A stretch of 64,000 nucleotides of DNA from Wyeomyia smithii (GCF_029784165.1 NC_073694.1:40343006-40407005), one strand, 5' to 3'. Shown: positions 33,686-45,340, counted from the stretch's first letter. The notes: generated from the letters alone by a model not told the origin. A program made the numbers and translations.

Positions 33686-33811
33686 GTATTGCGGCCCGAT
33701 GACGCTGCTGGGCTATTTGTACATTCGGACGTCCCGCGAATTGCGACCCCCCGACGGGCCACTGTCTATCATGATGTTCGAGGCTAGAGCCGAAGCGAGA
33801 ACCAAGCAAAT
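33686..33811 (+). CDS. Class A GPCR, exon with TM5 end and start of ICL3
   Basis: A 126-bp internal exon. Acceptor TTTCAG|G and donor AT|GTAAGT are canonical. With one base from the previous exon's codon and two bases left over, it gives 41 whole codons: YCGPMTLLGYLYIRTSRELR, then a Pro-rich stretch and MMFEARAEARTKQ. A hydrophobic TM5 end followed by a charged run is the pattern of the TM5-ICL3 border in rhodopsin-family receptors. Its phase (2) matches exon 48447-48638. TM1-TM4 must be encoded upstream, outside the window or in an exon I could not find. The receptor looks like an insect orphan type, and I cannot name it. Confidence 0.85.
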
Positions 33812-34783
33812 GTAAGTATAATATTCCCACTTGTCACATCTGAGGACTGCGAGCATATTGCTTCTTAGCTTTAATTTGCCCAAGCGGTTGCAGAAAAAGA
33901 GCAGAAACCTGAAAAAAAACTGGGAAACTAGAACAAATTGCATTTGCCTGCCATGCAATATCAAATTTTCTTATTTTTACAACTGAATTCACATGATATT
34001 GCAAGCTTTAAAACCGCTTTATCGAATGCAACGCAACATAAAGATTCAAAGTACCTCACAGAGCCACCATTTCGAAAAATTTGTAAAAAAAAAACAGGAG
34101 AATTAGTTATATGAATTTCTGAAAATTGGAAAAGATTACTCAAAAAAATGAAGGGGTTTTTTAGGATATATGACCGCAAGGTTAACGTAGAATTACGACA
34201 GCCTGTCTTATGTTAATGTATTTCTTGCAATAGGAATACAGCGGATTTTCTTTTTGCACGATCCTTTTCACACGGATTTTTTACACGCCTTATTTGCACC
34301 GTTTCTCGAAATGACACGGTTCCAATATAACATCGTTTCCCGCAAATTTTAACATTTCTGCAGCAAGGTACTCCATTTTTGGCCGCCAATATAGCCGTCA
34401 AAAACCCCAGCACCAACGCGCATAATTTCCATTACGCAGCAAACGATGAATTAGACCTACCGTGAATTCCCGGTTTGGTCGGAAAATTTGGATTCACGGC
34501 CAAATTATTTTTTGGTTTCTACTGTGAATGATTTTGCAATGTAAGAAAAGTGTTGTAATGACAATGGATTGTCTGTAAACTTCGTAAACTGAGTAAATCT
34601 TGTATATTAAAAAAAAACAGAATTAACTCGCCAATAGATGAATAATTAATTACATTAGTAAATGTGCGCTTCCTTAACATGTTTTGGACCAAACTGCAAT
34701 GATCGTTAATAGGTCACTCAAAAACTCGAAACTGGCATGAAAAATGAATTTTTTTCAATCATCTCTTTCAACAAAAGCGCAAA
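33812..34783. other. Start of GPCR intron 1, no feature
   Basis: AT-rich intronic DNA. It contains AATTACGACAGCCTGTCTTA at about 34190, which recurs with few changes at about 36081 (AATTACGACAGCCTATCTTA), marking a shared dispersed repeat. Nothing else was identified. Confidence 0.5.
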
Positions 34784-36048
34784 TTTTTCGACGTAGGACT
34801 ACGTCTTTGTTCTCTAAACTAGAGCACATTTTAAAAATTGAATAGCAACGGTTCCCTGTTTGTTGAACCCTGTTGAACACCGTTATTGGTCGAATACCGA
34901 TAACACAAATTAGTTAATTTAAGAACCAAGGTAGTTTTCGCAACAGGAAAGCATAAATTTTCTTTTGGTGCTTATCACTCAGTAGTATCGAAGGTGTTTC
35001 GTTTCGTTTCCCATTCTCGAGTCTGCGTCGCCCCGTTTACATTGCAAAAATCCACGCTCAACTCGATACAAATGCAACTTCATTTTGATTCTTAACACGA
35101 TGGCAAATGGAGCCCTTATAACTGTTGGAGATGTATAACAGGTGTAGTTTTGACCATTACAGACAATTAGGCACAAAGAAACAATTAAACCGGAAAATCA
35201 CTCAATTCAGCACTGAAAATTCTCGAAATGTGTGCTGTGATAAACTATTCATAGGCAACACTACCGTTAATTTTTGGTGCGCCCTGGTCGTTATTGTAAA
35301 AATGATTATTGAGAAATAGATTAACATTTTACACTGAGCGGGGGCCTAGTGTGCTACACAGTACCAAGAAATGAAATTTCCACTTAATACAAATGCAAGC
35401 TCATAACGGTTTCTAGCACATAAAGTGTAAAACATATACAATTTCATACCGTTAATAACGCACAATACAGAATTGTTTTAAACCATGTAAATTTGCACTT
35501 TAAGTGATATAAACTCAAAGCTTTGAACATAAATATGCATTGAAATTAACAATATATTTATTCACATTGCATGTGAATATAATTCCACAAACTAGACTGA
35601 AGCTGAATTTTCTACACGCAATCGTTTGTATCGAGTTCAGCGTAGATTTTTGCCATTAGGGCGTGGCCACACAGCTTAGAGAAAGAGGAACAAACCAAAA
35701 CACTTTGTTGAGTCAAAAGGTGTGGAGGCAGTGGAATTTATTCCGTCCATGTTATTGTTATCCGTGCTCGGGAAGCAAGCCAATGGCGAAGGGAAATGTA
35801 TGGGAAAGCTTTACCTTGGAACTTCTCACCTTTTTTCACCATTAAGCAGTAAGCAACAATGTTAAATATTATATCAAACAATTGTTACACATTTTACCTA
35901 TCCACCGACATATAAATGACTAAGATGCATTAAGTCGTTCGCTTGCTATAATCGTTTGAAATCTGACGCAACATTTGCCAGTTTCATTTTCAATTTCACA
36001 AAATGTAATCTAGTATAGAAAACAAAGACGTAGTCCTACGTCAAAAAT
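34784..36048. repeat. Pair of ~40-bp inverted repeats with palindromic core
   Basis: Left TTTTTCGACGTAGGACTACG (from 34784) and right, inverted, TTTTTGACGTAGGACTACGT (ending 36048). Both continue into CTTTGTTCTCTA/CTTTGTTTTCTA and ACTAGA. Each carries the 16-bp palindrome GACGTAGGACTACGTC. The 1.26-kb interval encodes no protein and could be a non-autonomous DNA element. Weak similarity extends outside the palindromes, so the true ends may lie further out. Confidence 0.5.
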
Positions 36049-36560
36049 AATTGAAGAGTTTGTTTGTAAGACACTACCGCATAATTACGACAGCCTATCT
36101 TATGTCGATGTGTTTTTGCAATAGATTATGTGAATGCACTCGATTGGAGTTGAATTTAATGGCCAGAAGCGGTAAATTTTAGTGATAATTCTCTTTCTCT
36201 CTCTTCTAATAATTGGCTGGTACCCTTGAAGAGAAGCGTTGATTTGGGATTGTCATTAACCGATGACACGGGACGATTGTAGTTCTCTTGACATTCTCCG
36301 CTCCGCAGACACTGCTAGCAAGCAAGCAACACATAACGATCATACACACACGCTACCGGCAAACTCACAGCTGTTAGCAGCATATGGATGAAAGCAAACG
36401 CTACACGACAGTTCCTGAGAAAATTACTAACATGTGCGGACATGTTCAGCATACTGCTGTCTGCCGGTTGGTCCGTTCGCTGTGGAACGCTGCGATTGAA
36501 TGAGTCGTCTGCTCAACCTGGACTAAAAGCAGCTGCTGCTCAGCCTTGCTGCGCTAAAAC
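36049..36560. other. Intronic spacer, no gene
   Basis: It carries the second copy of the AATTACGACAGCC repeat and a short TCTCTTTCTCTCTC tract near 36190. No coding exon or RNA gene was found. Confidence 0.5.
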
Positions 36561-37006
36561 CCCGAATACACACGCGGCGTGACAACGCCTTCGTAATAAA
36601 TTAATATTGTCTGTACCTTCTTGAAACCTTCCAATGTGCCTTCTAACATCTACCGCCTTCCACTGGCGTGCACAGAAGGTGCAATCTTGTCGCGGCTTAC
36701 AAATTATATTCATTTATGTATGTTGGAGGAAAAAGTAGAACAACATTCACACCTCTTTGTCGAAACTCGAATCACCAGCAGGCGAAAAATGATAAAACCT
36801 GGCGTTACCAGCGGCTTTGCCAAAAGAAGGCGACACGAAAAAAAACGTCGTGAGTAAAGCACGATGCTTCTACACGGAAGGCAGTCAAGTGCGCGGTAGA
36901 AGGCGGTAGGCGACCACCATTTTTGCTAGAAGGCAGAGCTGAAAGGCGCTTTAACGCCTTCTATTTTGCATGGACAAGGCGTCATTACGCCGTGTGTGTA
37001 TTTGGG
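36561..37006. mobile_element. MITE-like element M2, ~28-bp terminal inverted repeats
   Basis: The left end is CCCGAATACACACGCGGCGT, then ACGCCTT. The right end read in reverse is CCCAAATACACACACGGCGT, then GACGCCTT. The interior is non-coding and has several AGAAGGC and GCCTTC blocks that are complementary to each other. A target-site duplication could not be identified with confidence, so the superfamily is open. Confidence 0.65.
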
Positions 37007-37536
37007 CTACTGCTCTGCCGGCAGCTGCTCTTGATGCAGTAATCGGTTATACAATTTTCGTGACGCTCTCGATGTTTCCGATTTTTCAATTTGTACCCCT
37101 TAACATGTTGCCATAAAACGTAATTCTACGTCAAAAATCTGGAAATGAGAATATCTTACAAATCAACTTAAAAGAGGAAAAAATACCTCAGTGTAGCGAA
37201 ACTAAAACTACAAAAAAAAACTGCAAAAAAATTGAGAAAAATACACTATCAATAAGAAAACAACGTGTATATAGATAACCATATTTATCCATAGATGAAA
37301 AACTAAGTAAACCAAACAAACTTTGAAAACTCAGTGCTAAAAAGGGTACAATCGTACCATTCAAGAATTAGGTGAATGGAAAATTAAAAAATCTGTAAAT
37401 ATATAAAGAATTTTTCGAACTAAATTTCTATTTTTAACAACGGCTTTATCCCGTTAACTTTCAATTTCATTTAGCAGTAGGGAAAGCGAAAAATACGCGG
37501 ACTGGAAATATGATACAGATTTGGAAAAATACACCG
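37007..37536. other. A-rich intronic DNA
   Basis: Purine-rich, low-complexity sequence with repeated GAAAACT and GAAAAAT motifs. Similar sequence follows at 37740-38240 and 45690-46400. It includes ACGTAATTCTACGTC at about 37119, related to the palindromes at 34784/36048. No gene. Confidence 0.5.
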
Positions 37537-37610
37537 CATCCCGACGGGACTTGAACCCACAATCTCCCTGTCTCCGGCATGTTGTTTTGACCAATTATAC
37601 TACGGGGGAC
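37537..37610 (-). tRNA. tRNA-like sequence (probably SINE head or tRNA pseudogene)
   Basis: The minus strand has an A-box-like TAGTATAATTGG and a perfect B-box GGGTTCAAGTCCC at 37546-37558, spaced as in a tRNA. A regular anticodon stem and a matching acceptor stem could not be drawn with confidence, so it is probably a tRNA-derived SINE head or a decayed tRNA, not a working gene. No clear SINE tail or TSD was found. Confidence 0.5.
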
Positions 37611-37619
37611 GGTGGTACT

Positions 37620-38239
37620 GTTTCACAATCTATGTGCGTATCACATTCCACTGTCGACTTATTCTACTGCTCATCCCTAACTACACACACTACTGTGCAA
37701 GCGTTATTTATACGACTGAAAGGAGTATAAAGCAAACGGGGAAAATATAAAAAATAGGAACAAAAATTTGGAGAAACTACAGGGCTACAGCAGTAAAAAG
37801 AGCAGAAAAAAATTAAGAGTCTTGAAAATTGTGTTAATTGCACAGAATTACTGAAGTAGGAAAACTTAAGTTTTTAAGAGAAATAAGATCCTTTCTTATT
37901 TCTCTTGAAAACTTAAGTTAACAAAAAATTTTTAATTGTAAATAAAACTTATGCAAAAATTTGTAAGCAACTGAAAATTTAGTAAACTGGAGAAAACAAA
38001 ACACATAGAAAACTGAGCAAAAGGAAAAAAATTTAGATATTAATAATGAAAAACAAAATCACAACGTTTAAGAGCAGGATTGTAGAAAAGTATTTGAAAC
38101 GGGATAGTCGACTTACAAAATAGAGAAAATATAAACTGGAAAAAAGAATATGAAAAATTTGTTTTATTTCAGAGCAATAAAAAGTAACCGAGAAAAGAAA
38201 AAGTAAAATAAATATTTGTATATTTGTATATTTTACTAT
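37620..38239. other. A-rich intronic DNA with a hairpin
   Basis: Low-complexity purine-rich sequence. The only structured site is the 26-bp-arm hairpin at 37863-37919. Confidence 0.5.
37863..37919 (+). repeat. 57-nt near-perfect hairpin
   Basis: Arms 37863-37888 and 37894-37919 start and end with AACTTAAGTTTT/AAAACTTAAGTT. They pair over 26 bp, with a single T/G position that would be a U-G wobble in RNA, around a TCCTT loop. It is transcribed in the sense direction as part of the GPCR intron. It could be a miniature element or a small-RNA precursor. Confidence 0.7.
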
Positions 38240-39664
38240 AATTTATCTGACAATAGCCTTAATAAATAGCAAAAATCAGAGTCAAGTCTAGAACATATTT
38301 GACAAATTTAACCTATGCACAAACTTTCGTGATAACTCACCGAACTCAAACAAATCTTCAACACTTAAAAAGGTTCTGATTGCGGCGGCGATTGGCTCGT
38401 GAATACCAAAGGATGTACGATGAAATGCAGTTTGAAGTAGGCCAGTCGATCTGAGAGTACGTTGCGAAGCACGGAAGTTTAACTGGAACAAAAGCGACGG
38501 TGAATCGATCTCGCCATTCAAAATTTTGGCGACAAATACAGCTTGCTGAATTTTCCTACGGCGTTCAAGTGTCCCGATCAGAAAGAAAAAACAAAAATGT
38601 AACAGAAGTTGTTAGTTTGTTACGGGAAAAACCTTACAGGCTGTGTTTTCAATTTGGTCCCGTTAGGTGTTAAAATAACAGAAATTATAACAAAAATGAT
38701 TCTACTAGTATCAAACACATATCATAATTTGTTACTAATATATCAGCTTTCTAACAAAATAAGATAGTATATAGAACAATATAACAACAAACATTGTTAG
38801 AAACAACAGGTTTTGATAAAAACGAAAAATTAGTTAGACTTGTTTCAGAACTACTTTATTTCACGTTTTGTAATTATAACTCATTCAGATTCAATTTTGT
38901 TATCAAATTTATATGGAAAAATACACAATTGTATCAAAATCTGTTATTTGTATCTCACGTTGATAGAATTTTGTAATATTTTAGTTATGCTCTTCTGATC
39001 GGGGTGTCAAGGCCAAGTAATCGACAGCAATCAGGATACGGTGGAAGGTTTTCCGGGTCACGCCAGGGCAGGTCACGTAATGCTAATCGGACGAATCTTT
39101 TTTGGACACGTTCTATCCTTAGACACCAAAATAGCTGATGGGGAAACCAAATCATGCTGCAGTTTTCGAGTAGTGGTCGTACCAGTGAACAGTACAGCGC
39201 TTTCAGACAGTGAGAATCTCTGAAGTCTCGGCCAATTTTCGTAATAAATCCCAATTGTCGGTTTGCTTTCGATATTAAGCTGGCATGATGCAAATGGAAA
39301 GTGAGCTAAGCGTCATACCAAGGTCACAAACACGGTCAACTCTTTTTAGCGCAAGTCCATCAATGCGATATTCGAACATAATAGGGTTTAATGTTCGGTG
39401 AAAAGTCATAACCTCGCATTTTCCTATGCTAATCACTAGCCAGTTCCTATGACACCAGTCAACAAAAACATTTAGTAGAGCTTGTAAACGGCGACAATCG
39501 TCAATTGTGCGGACTACCAAGTACAACTTTAAGTCATCCGTATACTAATTTACAACCAGTCTCCAACAGTAGCATAGCATCATCAAAGAAAAGCGCAAGA
39601 AGTAAAGGCCTCAAGTTGCTGCCTTGCGGTACTCCCGATTTGTTGGTGAATTGCGACGAAACAC
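38240..39664 (-). pseudogene. LINE reverse transcriptase relic (jockey/CR1-type)
   Basis: In minus order: RT motif B SGVPQGSNLRPLLL (near 39640), then motif C reading KLVYG/DDLKLYLVV. The YADD site has lost bases so the frame shifts exactly there (39527-39545). Then DWCHRNWLVISIGKCEVMTF follows, a deletion near 39293, then SKANRQLGFITKIGRDF, ALYCSLVRPLLE, IERVQKRFVRLALRDLPWRD and RLLGLDTPIRR. After the M1 insertion come RRKIQQAVFVAKILNGEIDS and SLLFQLNFRASQRTLRS. It is 5'-truncated before motif B and dead. The clade is inferred from motif style only. Confidence 0.78.
38574..39002. mobile_element. MITE M1, copy 1
   Basis: Terminal inverted repeats CCGATCAGAA and TTCTGATCGG. It is flanked by GTGTC at 38569-38573 and 39004-39008, with one extra G on the right. 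It splits the LINE relic, and removing it restores LDT-LERRRK-type sequence. The AT-rich, non-coding body aligns in the same orientation with M1 copy 2 (CAATTTGGTCCCGTTAGGTG against CAACTTGGTCTCGTTAATAG-type blocks, and a TTGTTATTTGTATC block near the right end). Confidence 0.78.
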
Positions 39665-40515
39665 AAGAATAATAAAGAATAATAGAAACCGAAATGAACG
39701 TATTTAAAAGACCAAAATATCGTAAAAATTGCAAATAAAAATTCCAAATCGAGACAACATACATTTTGAAAAAATGAGGGGTTGGGAAAGAAAATTAGGT
39801 AGTATGGAAACCCGATCAGTCAAAACTATCAGGATTATAGCAAATCTTGATATTTTATTACGAACTTTTTGTATCAACTTGTGTTCTTAACTTGGTCTCG
39901 TTAATAGTTAAAATATCAAAATTCCTATCAAATATACTTACTGATTATTACAAATTATAGCAAGTTTTGTAAGGTTTTTGGCAGAAAAAGATCAGAATTA
40001 GTTAGAATGTACAAATATTTTGTCAATTGTACAAGGTTTGCTATAAATATGCTTTGAAAATACACACTTTTGAACATTCAAGTGTATGATAACAGAATTT
40101 GATATAATTCTGTGCTCTTTATCATTCTGGCATATCTAGAATATTACAGACTTTGTTATTTGTATCAAGTTCAGATATATTTGTGTTACCCGTTTGTTAT
40201 AATCGTTTGATCATTTTTCGAGTCCGCGTTTTTTTCAGAGGAATTTAACTCGGATAAAATATTACATAACTGGCATCGTTTGCCCGATTCATCCTGCATT
40301 GTTTGTCCTGAATCCTGATTTGTGTTATAACCCGCGCTCAGGGCCTTTGATTTCCTGTGCTGCTGTTCATCACTACTTGCTGCTGTTTGGCTGTGTTGCT
40401 GCGTGTGACTGTGATCTGGTGATTGTGCTGTCGAAGACAACTCGAGCATCGTTGGGAAAACGCTAAGAAAGAGGTACGTGCTTCTTGTCGGACCTACTGC
40501 GCTTACCTTAGCGCA

Positions 40516-41898
40516 ATGGATGTAGATCCCTTACCCCCCGATCCTCCGTCCCCAAACCCCATCGACCCTGTCCCTCCTGATCAATCCTCTTCTGACCCTG
40601 TTCCAGTCACCCCACGCCCCAGGCTTTATCCAGACGGAGCGGCGGGCAGCCGGTTTTTTGTGTACTTTAGGCCAAAAGCAGGGCCGAATTCAAAATCGTT
40701 GAATATTTTGCAGATTTCAAAAAACCTGACGTCACGTTTCAAGGCCGTGACTGAAATTTCAAAGGTCAGACCAAACAAGCTCCGTGTTGTGGTCAATGAC
40801 CGGAAACAGGCCAACGATATAGCCTGCTCCGAGCTCTTTACTCGAGAGTACCGCGTATATGTACCCGCTCGCGACGTGGAGATCGACGGCGTCGTGACCG
40901 ATTCGGGTCTGTCGGTTGAGTGTATACTGAAAAGCGGAATCGGTTGCTTTAGGAACGCCGCATGCCCCGATGTAAAGATCATTGATTGTAAGCAATTGCG
41001 GTCAGTGTCGCTCGTCGACGGCAAAAAAGTGTACACCCCGTCAGACTCGTTTCGGGTTACGTTCGCCGGGTCTGCACTGCCCAGTCACGTGACGATCCAC
41101 CGGGTGCGTCTACCTGTGCGCCTGTATGTTCCCCGCGTAATGAATTGCACTAATTGTAAGCAGTTAGGTCACACTGCGGCCTACTGCTGCAATAAGGCAA
41201 GGTGCGGCAAGTGTGGAGAGACCCATGCTGAGGCTACCTGCAGTGTAAATGCTGAAAAATGTATTCACTGCGGGGAAAATCAGCACGAGCTCTCCACATG
41301 CGCGGTGTACATGCAGCGCAGGGATAAAATCAAGCGGTCATTCAAGGAGCGTTCAAAGCGTTCTTACGCAGACATGCTTAAAAAGACCGCGACCACCTCT
41401 CCCTTTACTTCAAACCCCTTTGATCCACTGTCCTCTGATGAAACCGATTCGGACGATTCACTAGGGGAATCATCCTATGTAAAACCTGGGGAGTCTAGAA
41501 AGAGGAAAAATCTTTCCTCTCCTAAGCTTCCCAGAAAAGGTCCTAGGATTTCTCAAAGTGAAAAGAAAAATACAATCACTACAAAAAGTGCTGAGGAAAA
41601 ACCGAAGCAAATTCCTCCTAAGCTCGGAAATTTAAAGTCTCAGAAGGAGTTCCCAGCACTTCCAGGTACATCTAAAACCCCAGTTGTTCCTTTTGCACAT
41701 CCAGTAGATAAATCAAATGCTGGATTGGTGAAATTTTCAGATATTGTGGACTGGATTTTTGAAAACTTCAATATACCTGATCCAATTAAAAATTTTCTTG
41801 CGTTCCTCCCAACAGTTAGATCATTTTTGAAGCAGTTGACTGCCCAATGGCCCCTCCTTGCAGCGATCGTATCCTTCGATGGCTACTTCATCTGCTAA
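40516..41898 (+). CDS. I-clade ORF1, copy 2
   Basis: 460 residues, uninterrupted. The frame is open upstream to 40423, but the ATG at 40516 (MDVDPLPPDPPSPNP) is chosen because it matches the copy 1 start. The same architecture is present: Pro-rich N-terminus, central domain and three zinc knuckles (CTNCKQLGHTAAYC, CGKCGETHAEATC, CIHCGENQHELSTC). The basic middle and the C-terminal KFSDIVDWIFENF are also kept. The extreme C-terminus differs (GYFIC in place of A) because the stop used in copy 1 is changed. ORF1 has stayed open although ORF2 is ruined, so it may have been inserted recently, or ORF1 may have drifted by luck. Confidence 0.92.
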   Translation: MDVDPLPPDPPSPNPIDPVPPDQSSSDPVPVTPRPRLYPDGAAGSRFFVYFRPKAGPNSKSLNILQISKNLTSRFKAVTEISKVRPNKLRVVVNDRKQANDIACSELFTREYRVYVPARDVEIDGVVTDSGLSVECILKSGIGCFRNAACPDVKIIDCKQLRSVSLVDGKKVYTPSDSFRVTFAGSALPSHVTIHRVRLPVRLYVPRVMNCTNCKQLGHTAAYCCNKARCGKCGETHAEATCSVNAEKCIHCGENQHELSTCAVYMQRRDKIKRSFKERSKRSYADMLKKTATTSPFTSNPFDPLSSDETDSDDSLGESSYVKPGESRKRKNLSSPKLPRKGPRISQSEKKNTITTKSAEEKPKQIPPKLGNLKSQKEFPALPGTSKTPVVPFAHPVDKSNAGLVKFSDIVDWIFENFNIPDPIKNFLAFLPTVRSFLKQLTAQWPLLAAIVSFDGYFIC

Positions 41899-44800
41899 TT
41901 TAAAGGATTCTATCTCTGTTTTACAGTGGAATTGTAGAAGTATTTTACCAAAAATCGATTCATTCAAAGTTTTGATAAATAAAAACAAATGCGATGCATT
42001 TTCCCTTTGTGAAACTTGGCTTACTTCGAATACTGATCTTACTTCCATGATTTTAATATTATCCGCCTTGATCGAGATACCCCATATGGAGGAGTACTTT
42101 TAGGGATTAAAAAGTGCTATTCTTTCTATCGTATTAACCTCCCCTCGATTCCAGGCATTGAAGTTGTCGCATGTCAAATGACAATACAAGGTAAAGAGCT
42201 TTGAATTGCCTCAATATATATTCCTCCCAGAGCACAAGTTGGAAAACGGCTGCTCTTTGATTTAATAGAACTTCTTCCCTCGCCACGTTTGATTTTGGGA
42301 GACTTCAACTCTCATGGTGTGGCTTGGGGTTCCCCTTACAATGATAACCGCTCCTCTTTAATCTATAACCTTTGCGATGGCTTCGACATTACTATTTTGA
42401 ACAACGGTGAAATGACACGTATCCTGAAACCTCCAGCGCGCCCAAGCGCTTTGGATCTATCCTTATGTTCGACGTCGCTACGGTTGGATTGCACATGGAA
42501 GGTAATCCTCGATCCTCACGGTAGCGACCATTTGCCTACTCTTATTTCAGTTACAAACGGGACAACTCGCATGCGACCAATTGACATTCCGTATGACCTC
42601 ACACGGAATGTCGATTGGAAGTTATACGAGGAAATGATTTCAAAAGCGGTCGAGTCGATTCAACATCATCCACCACTTGAAGAATACAACCTCCTCGAGG
42701 GCTTGTTTCTCGACGCCGCGATGCAAGCCCAAATAGAAAATATCCCGGCATGACGATCAAAGAACGGCCTCCCACTCCGTGGTGGGACAAAGAGTGCTCC
42801 GATGTCTACACGCAAAGATCCGACGCGTATCTGACCTTCCGGGATACAGACAGTGCCGACGACTTTAAAAGTTATTCGGAGCTTGATACCAAGTTTAAAA
42901 GCTAGGCTAAAGCAAAGAAACGCGGATATTGGCGTCGGCTCGTAAACGAGACGTCGAGGGAGACATCAATGAGCCCTCTTTGGAATACAGCCCGAAGAAT
43001 GCGGAATCGCGTAACGGTCAACGATGGCGAGGAGTCTTCAAGTCGGTGGATATTTGATTTTGCCAGGAAAGTATGTCCGGACTCTGTTCCGGAGCAAAAC
43101 ATTGTTCGCGATGCGTCTCCGGGCCACGACGCGATAGAATCACCTTTTACGATGGCAGAATTTTCAGTTGCCCTCCTGTCCTGTAAAAATAACGCGCCTG
43201 GGTTGGAGAGAATCAAATTCAACTTGTTGCAATGCCAAGAGGCGCTTGTTGAACCTGTTCAATAAGTTCCTGGAGCAAAACATTGTACCGCAGGATTGGA
43301 GGCAAGTGAAGGTGATCACCATCCAAAAACCAGCTTCTGATCACAACTCTTATAGGCCGATTGCAATGCTATCCTGTATCCGGAAATTGATGGAAAAAAT
43401 GATACTCCGTCGCTTAGACCACTGGGTCGAATCAAATGGGCTGCTACCAGATACTCAGTTTGGCTTCCGCCGTGCCAAAGGGACGAATGATTGTCTTGCG
43501 TTGCTTTCAACAGATATTCAGCTGGCGTATGCTCGCAAAGAACAAATGGCGTCTGCGTTCTTGGACATTAAAGGAGCTTTTGATTCCGTTTCTATTGACA
43601 TTCTTTCGGGTAAACTTCACCGACAAGGATTTTCTCCAATTTTAAACAATTTTTTGCACAATTTGTTGTCCGAAAAGCACATGCATTTCACGCACGGCGA
43701 TTTGGCAACTTTTCGCATTAGCTACATGGGTCTTCCCTAGGGCTCGTGTTTAGGCCCCCTTCTTAACAATTTTATCTAAATGACATCGATGAATGTCTGG
43801 CAAATTCATGCACGATAAGACAACTTGCAGACGACAGCGTGGTCTCTGTTACAGGAGCCAAAGCTGCCGATTTGCAAGGACCATTGCAAGATACCTTGGA
43901 CAATTTGTCTGCTTGGGCTTTACAGCTAGGTATCGAATTCTCTCCGGAGAAGACTGAGATTGTAGTTTTTTCAAGGAAGCATGAACCTGCTCAGCTCCAG
44001 CCACAATTAATGGGTAAAGTTATTGCTCAGGTTTTGGTCCACAAGTATCTTGGTGTCTGGTTCGACTCTAAAGGCACATGGGGTTGTCACATTAGGTATC
44101 TGATGAAAAAATGCCAACAAAGAGTGAATTTTCTTCGTACAATAACCGGATCTTGGTGGGGAGCACACCCAGGAGACCTTATAAGGCTTTATCAAACAAC
44201 GATATTATCTGTAATTGAGTACGGGTGTTTCTGCTTCCGCTCCGCAGCAAACACACATTTGATCAAACTGGAGCGAATACAATATCGTTGTTTGCGTATC
44301 GCCTTAGGTTGCATGCAATCGACCCATACGATGAGTTTGGAGGTCTTAGCTGGTGTTCTACCTTTGAAAAACCGCTTCTGGAGTCTGTCTTCTCGTATTC
44401 TTATCAAATGTGAGGTCTTGAACCGTCCCGTGATTGAAAATTTTGAAAGGTTAATCGAACTTAATTCTTAAACCCGTTTTATGACATTGTATTTCAATCA
44501 CATGTCCCAAAATATTTACCCTTCTTCGAATATTCCAAAACGTGTCGACTTATCAAATACTTCTGATTCTACTGTGTTTTTCGATACATTCATGATAGAA
44601 AAATCTCGTGGAATTCCAGATCATTTACGCGTGCAGCAGATCCCCAAAATTTTTTCCAATAAATATCGGAACATCAACTGCGACAATATGTTCTACACTG
44701 ACGGATCACTTCTCGATGGGTCCACTGGCTTCGGGATCTTCAATAACAATTTAACCGTCTCCCATAAGCTCGTTAATCCTGCTTCTGTTTACGTCGCAGA

Positions 44801-45340
44801 ATTGGCTGCAATTCAGTACACCCTAGGGATTATCCGAAAAAATGCGAAATCAGTACACCCTAGGGATTATCGAAAAAATGCCCACGGACCATTATTTCAT
44901 CTTTACGGACAGTCTCAGTTCCATTGAGGCTCTCCGATCAATGAAAGATGTTAAGCACCCTCCGTATTTCCTGGGGAAAATACGGGAACATCTGAGTGCT
45001 TTATCCGAAAAATCGTATCAGATTACCTTAGCGTGGGTCCCTTCTCACTGATCGATACCGGGCAATGAGAAAGCGGACTCTTTGGCTAAGGTGGGCGCAG
45101 CAAACAGTGAAATTTATGAAAGACCAATTGCCTTTAATGAATTTTTCGCAATTGTACGTCAGAATACGATCATTAGTTGGCAAAATTCTTGGACGTATCG
45201 ACGAACCCGTGGTTCAAGGGATTGGATGTAGGTCAAAACTTCAATTGCAAGATTTCTCGGCTCATGTCCAATCACTATGGATTTGACGCGCATCTCCATC
45301 GTATTGGGCTCGGGGAAGGTGGTATCTGTGCCAACTAGAC
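41858..45340 (+). pseudogene. I-clade ORF2, copy 2, multiple lesions
   Basis: Endonuclease starts at 41858. A small deletion near 42050 shifts the frame (DLT|SMILIL). There is a TGA at about 42203. The endonuclease core (LILGDFNSHG, GSDHLPT) is open at 42289-42753 and then shifts. RT resumes at 43168-43740. The motif B glutamine is replaced by TAG at 43738-43740, and a small deletion follows. Motif C QLADDSV survives, and there is a TAA at 44469-44471. RNase H (FYTDGS) starts near 44690. It is interrupted by a 37-bp tandem duplication (44814-44850 against 44851 onward) and by a TGA at about 45049 (PSH*). The C-terminus is deleted. It is a dead copy of the ORF2 found in copy 1. Confidence 0.92.

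Noticed and set aside
37537..37610. Functional tRNA gene
   Set aside because: The promoter boxes are good, but the anticodon arm and acceptor stem do not fold convincingly.
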